Part shown: piece by piece, positions 46,896-59,804 of the stretch
Layout of the letters: every line of letters begins with the position of its first letter
Position numbering within the stretch: position 1 is the first letter of the stretch
Assembly (NCBI GenBank): GCA_029339505.1
Contig: JAQISU010000170.1
Coordinates: 264,501-328,500, forward strand
Source: Unio delphinus
Taxonomy: Eukaryota; Mollusca; Bivalvia; Unionida; Unionidae
Direction of reading: 5' to 3'
Length of the DNA stretch: 64,000 nt
Notes under the pieces: model-generated
The model's database searches: none
Seen by the model: only the letters and a program-made list of their open reading frames with translations
Told to the model about the DNA's origin: nothing
Translations under genes and position numbers: made by a program

Positions 46896-46899
46896 AATA

Positions 46900-46975
46900 T
46901 GGTGGCCATTATGACTGGTGGAGGAAGAACCAAATAATACCCGAGTTAGAACCACTGACCAAGTGAAGCTTGATA
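46900..46975 (-). mobile_element. SINE family A fragment
   Basis: GGTGGCCATTATGACTGGTGG and AGGAAGAACC...AGAACCACTGACC are the complement of the family A body region. Head and tail are missing. Confidence 0.65.
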
Positions 46976-47006
46976 ATTGATTGATCCATGGATGGACAGT
47001 CTGATA

Positions 47007-47203
47007 TAGAGGCGTAGCGATGATATTTTGCGCCCAGGGATGAACTATAAAATTGGCACCCCAGCGATCTTGTGACCGATTTATTACTCTTGTTTACTTA
47101 TTATAATGTAACGTTGTAAGCCTCATTTTGGCGCCCCTGTACCTTGGCGCCCAGGGACATATGTACCCCCCTGTCCCCCCCCCCCCCCCCAGCTACGCCT
47201 CTG
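47007..47203. mobile_element. hAT-type MITE with 8-bp target duplication
   Basis: The ends TAGAGGCGTAGC and GCTACGCCTCTG are inverted repeats. GTCTGATA lies directly outside both ends as a perfect 8-bp duplication. The interior has GCGCCCAGGGA and GGCGCC blocks and a C run of about 16. 197 bp, no gene. Confidence 0.93.
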
Positions 47204-47735
47204 GTCTGATACTGTAACAAAATGAAAGGATAAGGGCTGGGAGGTACAGAATTAGACAATTCTTTAAATCTCATCAAATTGTGTTTACCATTATTATGGA
47301 GTTATATATAAGCCATTTAGCTTCTGCTTGCATTCTACAAGCTGACAGAACTGAAAATTAAAATCTAGTTCACCATGACTCATCTCTGTTCAAAAGTAAA
47401 CACTTATGGAGAATAAAACATCAGGATAGAGGCAGTGTGATAAGCCGTTTTTAAATCTTGCTGATTTTGAAACTGCAGAAGTTGAAAGCATTTGGGTCGA
47501 AATTATTCTTCCATGTTCAGAACTCATTTTATATTGCTTTGTCAACATCTCCCATTTCAATAAGCTTATTTGTTATATCAATTGGAACAAGAAATTGCTA
47601 AAACTCTTTAAGTATTGTTCAGTATATTAACATTTTAGTAAATGGAGACCTTAATTATGACTTCTGGAACCCCTTTCTAATGAAAAAACCTATCGTTCTT
47701 TGAACTTTACAATTTAAAGCAATTAATTTCTTGTG
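47204..47735. other. Intron or decayed LINE 5' region
   Basis: No clear motif; it may include unreadable endonuclease sequence of the LINE that follows. Confidence 0.35.
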
Positions 47736-47739
47736 TAAC

Positions 47740-49945
47740 TCGAGTCACTCCAGAGGCTGTGATGGTAATAGATCACATTTATGACAGACCACAAAAAATA
47801 TGTGAAATACAAGTATCAAATGTTGGAATTAGTGATCATTGTTCAGTATATATTCCAAGTGATGCAACAGAAGTATCAAAGAAGGAAGAACATATGAACT
47901 TAAAATGCTTGTATGAAGAGAACTTTATGATCCACTTCAGTGACTTTTTAGTGACAATGAAACAGGCTTCAATTCAGCTCTTTTCCTTCCAGCTGTACTT
48001 GCACCCCATAAAACTAAATGTGTCCAAGAACAGTGTATGCCTAGTTCGCTTATTCCTGAGATAAGTGCCACCAGACATTTTACAAATATGTTTTATCAGT
48101 GGGAAGTTAAAAATACAGAGGGAAAAAACAGTAAAACACATGAATGATAAGGCACAAAAAGAATTATTACAAGCAAACAATATAAGAAAACAAGGCAATG
48201 TCAAATACAGAAGTATCAGAATGAGTTAAATGCTAACTAAGCATTAGCCCCCCACCTTCCCAGATACAGTAGGAAGGTCTACAGCAAAATCCATGAACAG
48301 ATGTTATTTTGTAAATAAATTTAAGATTTTGCAGATATGCTTTGTGGGGGGAAATATAAATTTTAATCCTGAAAATTTGATCGTCAAGATAACTTGCAAA
48401 CCTCATTTATTACTTAGGTTTATATTGTATCAGAAAGAGGAATACTATGTGTGAGACTTTACTTGATGTCAGTAAAGTTGTTGAACTAGATTGTATTAGA
48501 CTGGAGGTGTAAAACTTTCAGCAATAGTAATTGCCAGCTCCACAACGTATAATTAACCAAAGTATTACGATGAATGATTATCCGGACCTATAAAAAAATG
48601 TACCAAGGTAACAGCCATTTATAAGAGTGGAGTAAGAGATGAACCCTATAACTGATACTAATTCAATCCGTACTATGACTCGCTAAAGACTTCATTAAGC
48701 CTAAACCTTATTTACTAAGATCTGAATGATGATAATCTTTTCCACAATGAGCAGTGTTGTTTTAGAAATTCCCTTTCCTGTCAAATAGCCCTCACATGTG
48801 GTTTAGTTGAAATCAATAAAGAAAATATGAAACTGTCAGATAGCCCTCACAAAACTCAGTTTAGTTTAAACCAATAAAGAAAATATGACAGGTGTTGTTT
48901 GCTTTGAATTTAAAAAGATGTTTGATTTTGTAGATCATAATATTGTTTTCTCAGAATTACGGTGCTGTAATTTTGATGACAGTGCCATAAAGTGGTTGAC
49001 TGTTTTCAACCCAGATCATGTCAACATTTAATGTATAGGTAGCACTGAATCTTCTGCAATTCTTAAGGTTGGTGTTCAACAAGGCTCAGTATTGGGTCCA
49101 TTTTTATGTTTAGTCTTTAATAATGACCTCCCATTTGCTACTAAGAACTGTAAGAATAATAAAATTCTTAAAATACACATAAAACAAAACACACCTTAAT
49201 AAAGGACAGCTGAGCCATTGGCTCACATGGACCAAGAAAAATCTTGGTGTAAATGTAAATAATACACCATTACACATTCTTCCAATTGTGAACTTGGTAT
49301 TCATGTAGACAGTTTTCTTCATTGTGAGGTTAATCAAGTATATAAACTGCTTTCATCAAAAGAAATCATATATTGCAAAAATGAAGAAATAGCACCTTCA
49401 TAAATGTCAGGATTCTATACTTTATAATTAATGACCGTCATAATAGCAGGATTACGCATTTTAATTAATGGTAGATTATTGCTTTAATATATAGGTCATC
49501 TTCAAAGGACAAGACCTTCACAAAATTTTACAATATGAAGATCAGTACACGATTTTGATTCATTTTCTGAACATATTTTAAAAATCATTTGAATGGAAAC
49601 TGATTACTGTAAAGCTGTTTTGGTATATCAAACTCTAAATGAAATTGCATTATAATATCTACAAAATGTGTTTAGCCAGGTTGAATGTGCTGGAATCTTT
49701 TGCTACATGTACTGAAACCTACAGGATTTCTAGAACTTATGATTTTCCAGGGTTATTGTCTGGAATATGTTGTTTTTAATATAAAAACGATCAGATTACA
49801 TGTATCTCATTGCTGTTTTAAAAAATGTTTTGACTACATGTGTTAAGTAAGAAAAAGGTTTCTTTTTCAACTTGTGTTCATTAATCTATATACATTGTAC
49901 TGAATTAGATTGTAGAGAAGACCTCAAGGAGAATAAATAAAGCAT
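47740..49945 (+). mobile_element. L2/CR1/Rex-like LINE, decayed
   Basis: The plus strand carries the end of an endonuclease and a degenerate reverse transcriptase in the right order, then a 3' end GGAGAATAAATAAAGCATTA with an (ATT)n tail. A microsatellite-like tail rather than poly-A fits L2/CR1/Rex-type LINEs. It differs from the RTE-like LINE in this window. The endonuclease start is missing. Confidence 0.8.
47762..49140 (+). pseudogene. LINE endonuclease end and reverse transcriptase, broken
   Basis: VIDHIYDRPQKICEIQVSNV followed by GISDHCSVYI (47762-47855) is the conserved IDHI...SDH end of an apurinic-type endonuclease. At about 48895-49130 FEFKKMFDFVDHNIVFSEL, IKWLTVF and GVQQGSVLGPFLCLVFNNDL match the RT core (KAFDxVDH, GVPQGSVLGPLLF). 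The YADD region is not readable. Stops and frameshifts occur throughout. Confidence 0.82.
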
Positions 49946-49990
49946 TATTATTATTAATATTAATATTATTATTTTTGTTATTATTATTTG
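49943..49990 (+). repeat. (ATT)n-rich LINE tail / microsatellite
   Basis: ATTATTATTATTAATATTAAT-type sequence directly after the LINE 3' end. Confidence 0.85.
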
Positions 49991-51360
49991 AGACCACAAG
50001 TACAAAATAATACTGTATTCAACCCAAAAATATTGTCTACTCTGCCAAAATGAAAGTCTATCTTGTCTACAAATCTGGTCCACTTGGCCCAACTTGATAT
50101 TAATTTGGCCCGTAGGCATAGCACAAAACTACAATGCAAAATGTGTGGATCATGATTTTAGATGGTGTGAGCCTTATTATGAGTGGAAATTACCAGTTTA
50201 ATTAAGTTATATGGCAAGATATTTGAGCTAGTGATGTCAGCTGTGATAACTGTGTCAATGTTAAGTAAAATAACTATTTGTATTGATATTTTAAAAAAAA
50301 ATTAACATTGAACTGATTTTAATGTGGTGTATTTCCATTTGCAATTATATCTTTTATTAAAATTATTTTTAATGGCATACTTATTTGTCACTTTAGATAT
50401 TTTGTAAATGAAGCATTTATATTTTCTTTTTTCCCTTTTTTACTCCAAAATCATGTTTTGCCTAATTTGTGTACCAGGTACTTTTTGTTATTTGTGCTGA
50501 GCATGTATTGTGACATTAAGTCAGTCAGGTCATTCTTCAGTGAATTTGGGTTGAGTGGACCAGATACTTTAGACCAATTTGTCCATTATTTTGGGCCAAG
50601 TGAGACTGCCAAATGTGCATTTAGTCGTGTTTTCTAAGTAACATATTACCCACTCAAATCCATGACACAAATTTGCATAAAAATCGTCAATGCAGACCAC
50701 TGGATTCATATCTTTTTTTTCAACATAAAATATAGAATAGTATTTCATAAAGTGTAAAACGGATAGGATTAATGATTTTTGAAGGTATATCTCGTATTTG
50801 ATCTGAAATAGTGAAATATAAGGCTTTGTGTTTCATAACCTGTGATCTTGGGATTAGTTTCTAATAGTAACACAGTGCTAAGGTATTTGGACACCTGAGG
50901 AATAAACGGTGAACATTTCCGATTCCTATCCTTTACCATTACTGACATTACTTGCACCAAAGTGTACTTGTAAGACTTAGAACCCATGTATGGTTAAGAC
51001 ATTCATTCTTTTAATCTTCAAGTTTTAATTTTAAAAAATTAAAAACTTTTTTCCCTGACCTACTTTGATAATTCCTTTAATATAAATGGTAATGATGTCC
51101 AACAACACATATTTGTCCCATTGACCAATTTATTGTTAAAGTGTAAGTACCGTCAAAGACCTTTGACATCTTTATGGGTTTTACCGAGTTGATAACTCCC
51201 ATGAATTCATAAGTTTATTATATATTTCATCATATTTCAGTCAGCATAGTTTTCAAAAGTATCAGTAAATAATGTGTACAAATGTTGATAGCTTAAAAAT
51301 CATCAACTTTCTAGAAACAATACAGATTAATATGCCAACAATATAAATATATTTGCAATA
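49991..51360. other. AT-rich intron
   Basis: No exon, RNA or element recognised before the satellite-like array. Confidence 0.45.
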
Positions 51361-53640
51361 ATGGAAATGTATATGCCATAATGAAAGAGTACATACTAAT
51401 GATAAAACATTTGTCTACTAAAAATATAGAAATTTAATATGCTAGAAACTAATATGCTAATGATAGAACTTGATATACTTAGACATTGACATGCTTATCA
51501 AAGAAATGTATATGCTAATATATTGATATGCTTGTCGTATAAATTTATATGCTAATATATTGATATGCTTATCGTATAAATTTATATGCTAATACATGTA
51601 TATTGATATGCTTATCATATAAATTTATATGCTAATATATTGATATGCTTATCGTATAAATTTATATGCTAATATATTGATATGCTTATCGTATAAATTT
51701 ATATGCTAATATATTGTCATGCTTATCATACAAATTTATATGCTAATATATTGATATGCTTATCAAAGAAATGTATATGCTAATATATTGATATGCTTGT
51801 CGTATAAATTTATATGCTAATATATTGATATGCTTGTCGTATAAATGTATATGCTAATATATTGTCATGCTTATCATACAAATTTATATGCTAATATATT
51901 GATATGCTTATCGTATAAATTTATATGCTAATATATTGATATGCTTATCAAAGAAATGTATATGCTAATATATTGATATGCTTGTCGTATAAATTTATAT
52001 GCTAATATATTGATATGCTTGTCGTATAAATGTATATGCTAATATATTGATATGCTTATCGTATAAATTTATATGCTAATATATTGATATGCTTGTCGTA
52101 TTAATGTATATGCTAATATATTGTCATGCTTATCATATAAATTTATATGCTAATATATTGATATGCTTATCGTATAAATTTATATGCTAATACATTGATA
52201 TGCTCATACAAATTTATATGCTAATACATTGATATGCTCATACAAATTTATATGCTAATATATTGATATGCTTATCATATAAATTTATATGCTAATACAT
52301 GTATATTGATATGCTTATCATATAAATTTATATGCTAATATATTGATATGCTTATCATATAAATTTATATGCTAATATATTGATATGCTTATATAAATTT
52401 ATATGCTAATACATTGATATGCTCATACAAATTTATATGCTAAAACATTGATATGCTTGTGATAGAAATGTATATGCTAATACATTGATAATGATATGCT
52501 TATCATAGAAATTTATATGCTAATACATTTATATGCTTCTCATAGAAATTCATTTGCTAATACATTGATAATGATATGCTTATCATAGAAATTTATATGC
52601 TAATACATTTATATGCTTCTCATAGAAATTCATTTGCTAATACATTGATATGCCTATCATAGAAATTTATATGCTAGTATATTGATATGCCTATCATAGA
52701 AATTTATATGCTAATATATTGATGTGCTTATCATAGAAATACATATGCTAATACATTGATATGCAATCATAGAAATTATATGCTAATACATTGTCATGCT
52801 TATCATAGAAATTTAGATGCTAATACATTGTCATGCTTATCATAGAAATTGATTTCCGAATATATTGAAATGCTTATCAAAGAAATTCATATGCTAATAC
52901 ATTGATTGGTTTATCATAGAAATATGTATGATAATACATTGATATGCTTATCATATAAATTTATATGCTAATACATTGATTGGTTTATCATAGAAATGTA
53001 TATGATAATACATTGTCATGTTTATCATAGAAATTTATATGCTAATACATTGATATAATGTTTAATATCATTTTATATGCTAATACATTGTCATACTTAT
53101 CATAGAAATTTATACGCTAATACATTGTCATGCCAATCATAGAAATTTATATGCTAATACATTGATATGCTTATCATAGAAATTTTTATGCTAATACATT
53201 GTCATGCTTATCATAGAAATTGATTTGCTAATATATTGATTGGTTTATCATAGAAATACATATGCTAATACATTGATATGCCTATTATAGAAATTTATAT
53301 GCTAATACATTTCTATACTTATCATAGAAATTCTTATGCTAATACATTGATATGCTTATCATAGAAATACATATGCTAATACATTAACATGCTTATCATA
53401 GAAATTTATATGCTAATATATTGTAATGTTTATCATAGAAATACATATGCTAATACATTAACATGCTTATCATAGAAATTTATATGCTAATATATTGTAA
53501 TGTTTATCATAGAAATACATATGCTAATACATTAACATGCTTATCATAGAAATACATATGCTAATGCATTGATATAATGTTAATAGAAATTCATATGCAA
53601 ATGTTGGATATTGATATGCTAAGGATATAAATGGCTATGT
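51361..53640 (+). repeat. ~37-38-bp satellite-like array, about 60 copies
   Basis: The unit is about ATTGATATGCTTATCGTATA followed by AATTTATATGCTAATAT. The central part (51540-52440) is homogeneous, with higher-order groupings of Cgtat/CATAT/CAAAG variants; both edges are more diverged. Repeated ATATGCTAAT resembles octamer-like sites, with no evidence of use. Noncoding in all frames. Confidence 0.95.
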
Positions 53641-53925
53641 TGATAGAAACTGATATTCTTATGATAGAAATGAATATGCTGATGTTAGAAACTGATTAAC
53701 ATATTGATTTCTATTGAGTCTATTTTAATGTGCTGATGGTAGAAACTGATTAACATATTGATTTCTGTTGAGTCTATTTTAATGTGCTGATGTTAGAAAC
53801 TGATTAACATATTGATTTCTATTGAGTCTATTTTAATGTGCTGATGTTAGAAACTGATTAACATATTGATTTCTATTGAGTCTATTTTAATGTGCTGATG
53901 GTAGAAATGTGTATATGCTAATGAA
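53641..53925 (+). repeat. ~62-bp tandem repeat, four copies
   Basis: The unit contains GCTGATGTTAGAAACTGATT, AACATATTGATTTCTATTGA and GTCTATTTTAATGT. The copies are nearly identical and continue directly from the 37-bp array, sharing its ATATGCTAATG edge. Confidence 0.93.
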
Positions 53926-54021
53926 TAGATAGATCGTAATCATGAGTCACTTCTCAAAAGGAAAAGCATGAAATGAACCTGAATTATTTTTCTCAGATTT
54001 ACTGTTAACTTAAGTATCGCT

Positions 54022-54350
54022 TCAGTGCCCAATTGGTTAGAGTGGTCGTCTCGAATGTAGGAGGTCACAGGTTTAAACTCTGGCCAAGTCACACCTAAGA
54101 CTATTAAAAATGGTACAACTGTAACATCTGCCTCGCTAGGCACTCAGCATTAAGAGTTTAGTGCTAGGACTAGTTGGCCTGGTGTCGTTATAATGTGAAT
54201 GGGTGGGACATGATGCTACATGTCTGCGGCATAATGCCCCCGTGTTAAACACCACTATAAACTGCCACACTGTACACAATTTAACGATATGCCTGAAAAA
54301 GTGTTAAAGCTACATACAAAATCCAAATACCCCCTCCCTCCCCACACACA
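54022..54350 (+). mobile_element. tRNA-derived SINE, family B
   Basis: The head CAGTGCCCAATTGGTTAGAG and B-box-like AGGTTTAAACTCT are decayed; the body (GGCCTGGTGTCGTTATAATG, ACTATAAACTGCCACACTG) matches the copies at 39455 and 45811. It ends in CA-rich sequence. Confidence 0.88.
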
Positions 54351-54399
54351 CACATTGTTCGCTAGAAAACATTGACCATTGACCTTTCAGCCCATAGAC

Positions 54400-54580
54400 C
54401 ACATGATCTTGAGTGATTGGTAACAGATGTGCAAACATTAATAGTTACTTCACTTGTATGCAATAAATTGTGTAGGCAACAACAAAATCAGTAGATCAAT
54501 AAAACATGACTGAAAATACACATTGTGTAATCTGGTTTGGCTATTCCTTCGATCCATTTTGTTCATCTGACGTGAGTAGA
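54400..54580 (+). repeat. Dispersed repeat, copy 2
   Basis: It shares ACTTGTATGCAATAAATTGTG, GGCAACAACAAAATCAGTAG and TAATCTGGTTTGGCTATTCC with 29790-29990. Family unknown. Confidence 0.65.
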
Positions 54581-55210
54581 TGCATGTGATGCAGGGACAT
54601 TATTTCAATTTTTCAAGGGGGTGGGGTGGGTGGCAACGTATATCGGCAAGATCTATTTTACAGCTAGTCTGGTTCCCAGCTTTACTTGCGTTGCACTCCG
54701 CTATACTAAGTCAGGCGAACTCCGAAGCCATATTGTCATGTGATCAAAACAAATGGCCTACATGGAGAGGTTCTGTACTACTGATAATTCACAGCCCTAT
54801 AAAGTATAAATCTGCAGTCCATGTACAAATATAACATTTGAGTCAATGAAGGTATTTTCTTGCAACTGTAGCCTGTTGTACATCTGAACTTTTGATAGTG
54901 TCTCTTGTATTAATAGTTATTCACTCTGCCCTTAAATTAAAATATCTATCAACAAGTTCAGAATGACAGAAATTTCTGTTCCAAAGAACTCTTTTCATGA
55001 ACATATTTTTGAAATAGGTTTAGAATATGAAAAGTGTTCCTTTGCTAGGAGCTTCATAGATAGTGAGACACAACACCGACAATATCGTCGTTATTCATTT
55101 ATCATATGTCTTGCATGAACTTACGACGTAACAGAAACTTAACACGAGTTTTACATTTTCTGCAATATCTATATCTATGGAGAACTATAAAATGAATGGA
55201 AAGGGACCAA
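54581..55210. other. Intron sequence
   Basis: No recognised content; a G-rich patch lies at about 54617-54640. Confidence 0.4.
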
Positions 55211-55740
55211 CCTGTAACGCCTCCCTCTTAGTTAGTGGAATAGTTAATTGAATGTAGATACGTTATCTGGGGAATGACTTCCCTCGATATTATGACCAGT
55301 GTAAGTGAAAAAGTAGAATATAAACAGATACTGGGCACGATTATTGGAAAGAAATTGTGCAATACGAGCAATTAGTCAAACAAATTAATAGTGGTAATTT
55401 CAATTCAACTAAAATAATATCAACATGATTTAAAAGCAGTGTCTAATTTGGAATTGCTTGATCATCATATCAAGCGGTGAAAAGAGCGCAATGTCCACGA
55501 CTAATTACATCACCTTCCTATCGACCGTGTTCCAAGGTTTCCTATTTCCTCAAGTCTTCCTATTCTGACTGCCTCGTCCTTCTTGGAATTCCTAGATTTT
55601 ATTCTGAACTCGTCACCTCCCCTTTCGGATTTCACTCGTCAATTCTTTTGCGGACTTCACTCTTCACTTCTTTTTTTTTTTTTTTGTCGGACTCTTTCTT
55701 CGGACTGTCGAGTGTCCCTCTCCCTCGCAAAACTATTTCC
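55211..55740 (+). repeat. Long direct repeat, copy 1 (LTR-like)
   Basis: It begins CCTGTAACGCCTCCCTCTTA and aligns along about 530 bp with 56512-57060. Shared landmarks are GGGAATGACTTCCCTCGATA, TTATGACCAGTGTAAGTGAA, the ATGTCCAC block, CCTAGATTTTA and TTCACTCGTCA. The 3' half is pyrimidine-rich. The TGTAACGCC start and repeat length would suit LTRs, but the interval between copies shows no gag-pol sequence and the ends are not sharp. Confidence 0.75.
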
Positions 55741-56511
55741 TTAATGCTGTTAACTTAAGAACATGTTCATCCAGCACTAACCCACCTCTCACACAACACA
55801 GACACCTGGTCCTTCTCTAGTTTAACAAGGAATGCACTATTCTTTTCCTAGGCTAATCGGAGCCAAACTTCTCCCTCCCAGACAATTTCGGACTAAAGAA
55901 ATGCAATCAAGGTCGTCACTCTCAATTGAATGTGTACGTATTAATTTCACTCGACCAATGAAAAATTGTGGTTTTCAAAATACTTTTCCGAAGACAACCA
56001 TTTAATGTCATGCCTTTGTGCTTAACCATAGTACTGTGCAGTCAAATGTGAACATCCCTTCAGTTTGAGATTGATTCAGCACACAAATGAATACCGAGTG
56101 AATTTGAAAGGCAATTCCGGTAAAAGCTGATTCCATCTTTACAAGTCGTTGAGGTAGCAGTTCGTAATATATTGTTTGTATGATTGGTAGTAGGTTCTCA
56201 TTTGCAGACTATGAATTTATATACGGAGAACTAGTGAATGTAGAATCGTATCAGTTTTACCCGCATGACTTGCGTAAGATTACCTACACTGACTTTCAAA
56301 ACGACCTATTTGTACAGGAGCGTTTATGGCTGCTTGTAACGCATTATGCATGGAACTAAAATTGAAATTCTGTTTGATACTTAACAAAACTCAGCTTCCG
56401 TATTGTAAAGGTTTGTATATACTGATTTTGTTTTTGGCAATTCTTTTCCACCCAAAACTGGAATGCAGATTTTATTGACTATATTGTAACCCACCGTAGG
56501 AATTAAACTCC
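55741..56511. other. Sequence between the direct repeats
   Basis: About 770 bp without reading frames or recognised domains. Confidence 0.45.
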
Positions 56512-57065
56512 TGTAACGCCTCCCTCTTAGTAAGTGGAGTAGTTAATTGAATGTAGATATGTTATCTAGGGAATGACTTCCCTCGATATTATGACCAGTG
56601 TAAGTGAAAAAGTAGAATATAAACCGAGCACTGGGCAAGATTATTGGAAAGAAATAATGCTATATGAGCCCCTTAGACGAGAAAAATATAAACTTTAATC
56701 AAGCAAATTAATAGAAAACAATATAAAACAATAACAGGATTTACTAGCAGTGTCTAATTTGGGTTTATTTCATCATTATAACGAGTGATGAAAAGAGCGC
56801 AATGTCCACTATTGATTGCATAACCTTCCTCTCGACCGTGTTCCAACGTTTCCTATTTCATCGAGTGTTCCTTTTCCGACTTCTCGTCCTTCTTGGACTT
56901 CCTAGATTTTACTCTATACTTGCAACTTTCCCCTTTCGGACCTTACTCGTCACTTTCCCCTTTCTGACTTCACTCGTCACTTCTTTTTCAGACTTCACTC
57001 GTCACTTGGTTTTTTTACGGACTCCCTCTTCAAACTGTCCAGTCCCCTCTTCTTCGAAAAAAAGT
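56512..57065 (+). repeat. Long direct repeat, copy 2 (LTR-like)
   Basis: Same orientation as 55211-55740, beginning CCTGTAACGCCTCCCTCTTA. It has an insertion near 56670 and a second CCTTACTCGTCACTTTCC block, giving a local duplication. Confidence 0.75.
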
Positions 57066-57668
57066 TTCCTCAAAGGGCAAAATTATCCCTAAATCGCTAT
57101 ATGTAGCATGTAGAAGTTCCTCTAATGTAAACGTATCGAGCCCTCCTTGGAAATGTGATGTTAAATTTGTAATCTACTATCCAAACACATCACATATACA
57201 ATCCAGCACCCGCTTTTTAATTATAATCTAAGCAAACCACATACACTATCCAGTACCCGTCTTTTAATTACTATCCAAGCACACGTGCTGAAATCCAGGT
57301 GATAACTTTTGATTATTGAACCAAACATTCATAACAGTAGTACTATATTGTCAAATTTACCTTCCAATTTAAAATATGTCAGATTTTGCTGCCTCAAAAC
57401 AATATTACATAATTATCTTATCCATCGAAGAAAACATGAAAAAAAATAAAAATAATAATGATATCAAATTTGTAGATCAGCGTTGCTTATTTTGTAAATG
57501 CGTGTTTTGTTTCCAGAATAAGATTTCAGAATAGGATGAGTCATACTCAAGTTTTATTCTTACGCTGTAAATCTGGGTTCTTATGTGGGGGTTTTCTCTC
57601 AGAAATCGGTAAATATTATGTTATAAATGTTTCTTGTAACAAACTGCAGTGCCAGAATAGGAATACCC
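57066..57668. other. Intron sequence
   Basis: A short direct repeat (AATCCAGCACCCGCTTTTTAA / ATCCAGTACCCGTCTTTTAA) occurs at 57200-57265. Otherwise nothing is recognised. Confidence 0.45.
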
Positions 57669-57947
57669 TTACACAAACCTAGGATATATGAATGCACTAG
57701 AAAAGATCATTCTACAATGTCTTAGGTGTGCCGTTGTTTGTGCTGCTTGTGAAAACATTTCTGCTTTTGATCCCTCTTTGGTGATTATGAAACCAAGATA
57801 TTTTAACTGGTCCACTGTTTCCAGTTCCTGTCCTCTCACTTTAATCTTAGTTGAGATTTGTTTGTTATTTGTCATCAGCTTTGTCTTCTTGGCGCTTATC
57901 TCCATGTCGAATATGGAAGATGTCTTCAATGCCTGCCAGATCTTGTT

Positions 57948-58303
57948 ACAGACTTTTGTTAGTAGCTCCATCACTGATTCCCCACCATTCTTGATAAGTT
58001 CAGCTGGGATGTTGTCAACTCATGCTGCCTTCCCATTCTTCAGATCTCTTATTGCTGACTCAACCTCTTCTTTGAGAATGTGGAAATCATCCTCATTTGT
58101 GTGACTGGGATCACTGTGTTGGCCATTCACCTGTCTGCTAGATCTTGTTGCAGACTTTTGTTAGTAGCTCTATCACTGATTCCCCACCATTCTTGATAAG
58201 TTCAGCTGGGATGTTGTCTACTCATGCTGCCTTCCCATTCTTCAGATCTCTTATTGCTGACTCAACCTCTTTTTTGAGAATGTGGAAATCATCCTCATTT
58301 GTG
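57948..58303 (-). repeat. ~193-bp tandem duplication inside the LINE
   Basis: CTTTTGTTAGTAGCTCCATC...TCAGATCTCTTATTGCTGAC...GGAAATCATCCTCATTTGTG occurs twice head to tail with only a few base differences. Confidence 0.93.
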
Positions 58304-58896
58304 GAGTTTGGAATTTCAAGCACCTCTGGTTCTGATGTGGACTAATGGTTATAGAATTATTTACAATACTCCGTCCATCTTTCTGCAGTGTCACATGCCT
58401 CTGTGCGGCATTTTCCATTTTCGTCTTGAATGGTACTGACTCTTGGCTGCTTCTGCATGGTGAGGTCTTTCACTATTTGGAATGCTTTTTTTGCTGTTAT
58501 TCTTTATCAGACTGCTCTTTATCTCTGTGCACTTTTGTCCAATTCAATCTTCTTTTGCTTTCTTCAATTTGTTTCTGATATTCATGTTTATTTCTCGGTA
58601 CTCCATTGCCCCTGTTATGTGTCTGGTGTTTTGAGGTCTCTTCTGGTATCACACAGATTCAGATTCTCTTCTGTAACCCAGGTGTTTTTTTGGGCGATGG
58701 AGGCCAATGATATCCTTGGCACCTTTTGTCATGATTGTGTTGAAAGTATCTGTCATCACTTTAGCATCAACATCCATCACATGGAGTGGAGCAAATTTTC
58801 CTCCGATTGTGGCTTGGAATGACTTGCAGATGTTAAGGTCCTTCAGTTGTTCAAGGTTGAATTTGAGCTTGATTCCCTTTGGCTTCTTAATTTTCT

Positions 58897-59804
58897 TCAG
58901 CCTTCAGCCACATTTGGAAAGTTCATAATGACGAGGTCGTGATCACTCACAACATGAGCACCTGAGAACGTTCTTGGTTTTGCTCTACTGATGCCGGATC
59001 TGTTACGAGTTTGAACCAGTATGTAGTCGATCTGGTTATAATGGGTTCCATTTGGTGCATGCCATGTCCAGTATCGTGAAGCTTTTTGTTGGCCAAGGGT
59101 GTTGGCTAGTACCAAGTTACTGTAGCTTGCGAACTCGAACAGCCTTCTCCCTCTTTCATTGGTAAGCTTATTGCATGAAAGTCCACACTGATCATCCGAG
59201 TCTTTTTGAGCATCTTTGCCATCTCTGGCATTCCAGTCTCATTGGATGATCAGGATGTCTTTTTGACTTACCACGTTTATAATACCCTGGAAAACCCTGG
59301 AGTTTGTTTTATAACTCCCATATTTATTCATCAGTAGTTGGAGCATAGACATGGATAATTGTGATGTTAAAGTGTGATGCTTTCAGGCGATTGGAGATGA
59401 TTTTGCTAGATTAGGGGCGACATTCAAGCACAGATCTATTGATGGCTTTGTCAACAAGAAAGTCTACTCAATTTATGGACTTGCCGAACTCTCCACTAAC
59501 GTAGAATATATGCCCATCTTTCGTTTGGTGTTCTCCTAGGGCTTTCCATCTTACTTCACATTCCCAGGATGTTCCATGTGTAGTGTTCCATCTCATGTGT
59601 CAACTCTTTGAGTCTTTTAATTCGCGCCAGAGTTCTAATGTTCCCGGTGGCTGGCGACAACATATCCGGTATGCTAACTTCAGATTTGTCCAGCATTATC
59701 AGTGCGTCTTGGGCAAAAGTCGTCTGGCGTAGGCCATCACTGTTTTGACCATATAGTTGCCAGAAGGGGATTATTATATCGTGCAACTGCCTTAGGGTCT
59801 CCAC
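58897..59804 (-). pseudogene. LINE endonuclease, broken
   Basis: Minus-strand pieces read LARIKRLKELTHEMEHYTWN (the start, where the family has a helix before the IIGL strand, about 59640) and, at 59115-58897, YWTWHAPNGTHYNQIDYILV and VVSDHDLVIMNF. The IDYILV and SDHDL motifs are the conserved catalytic end of RTE-type endonucleases. Frameshifts separate the parts. Confidence 0.82.

Noticed and set aside
51361..53640. CRISPR-like regular repeat array (also 9520-10545)
   Set aside because: There are no unique spacers; units are head-to-tail with no cas genes and lie in introns of an animal locus.
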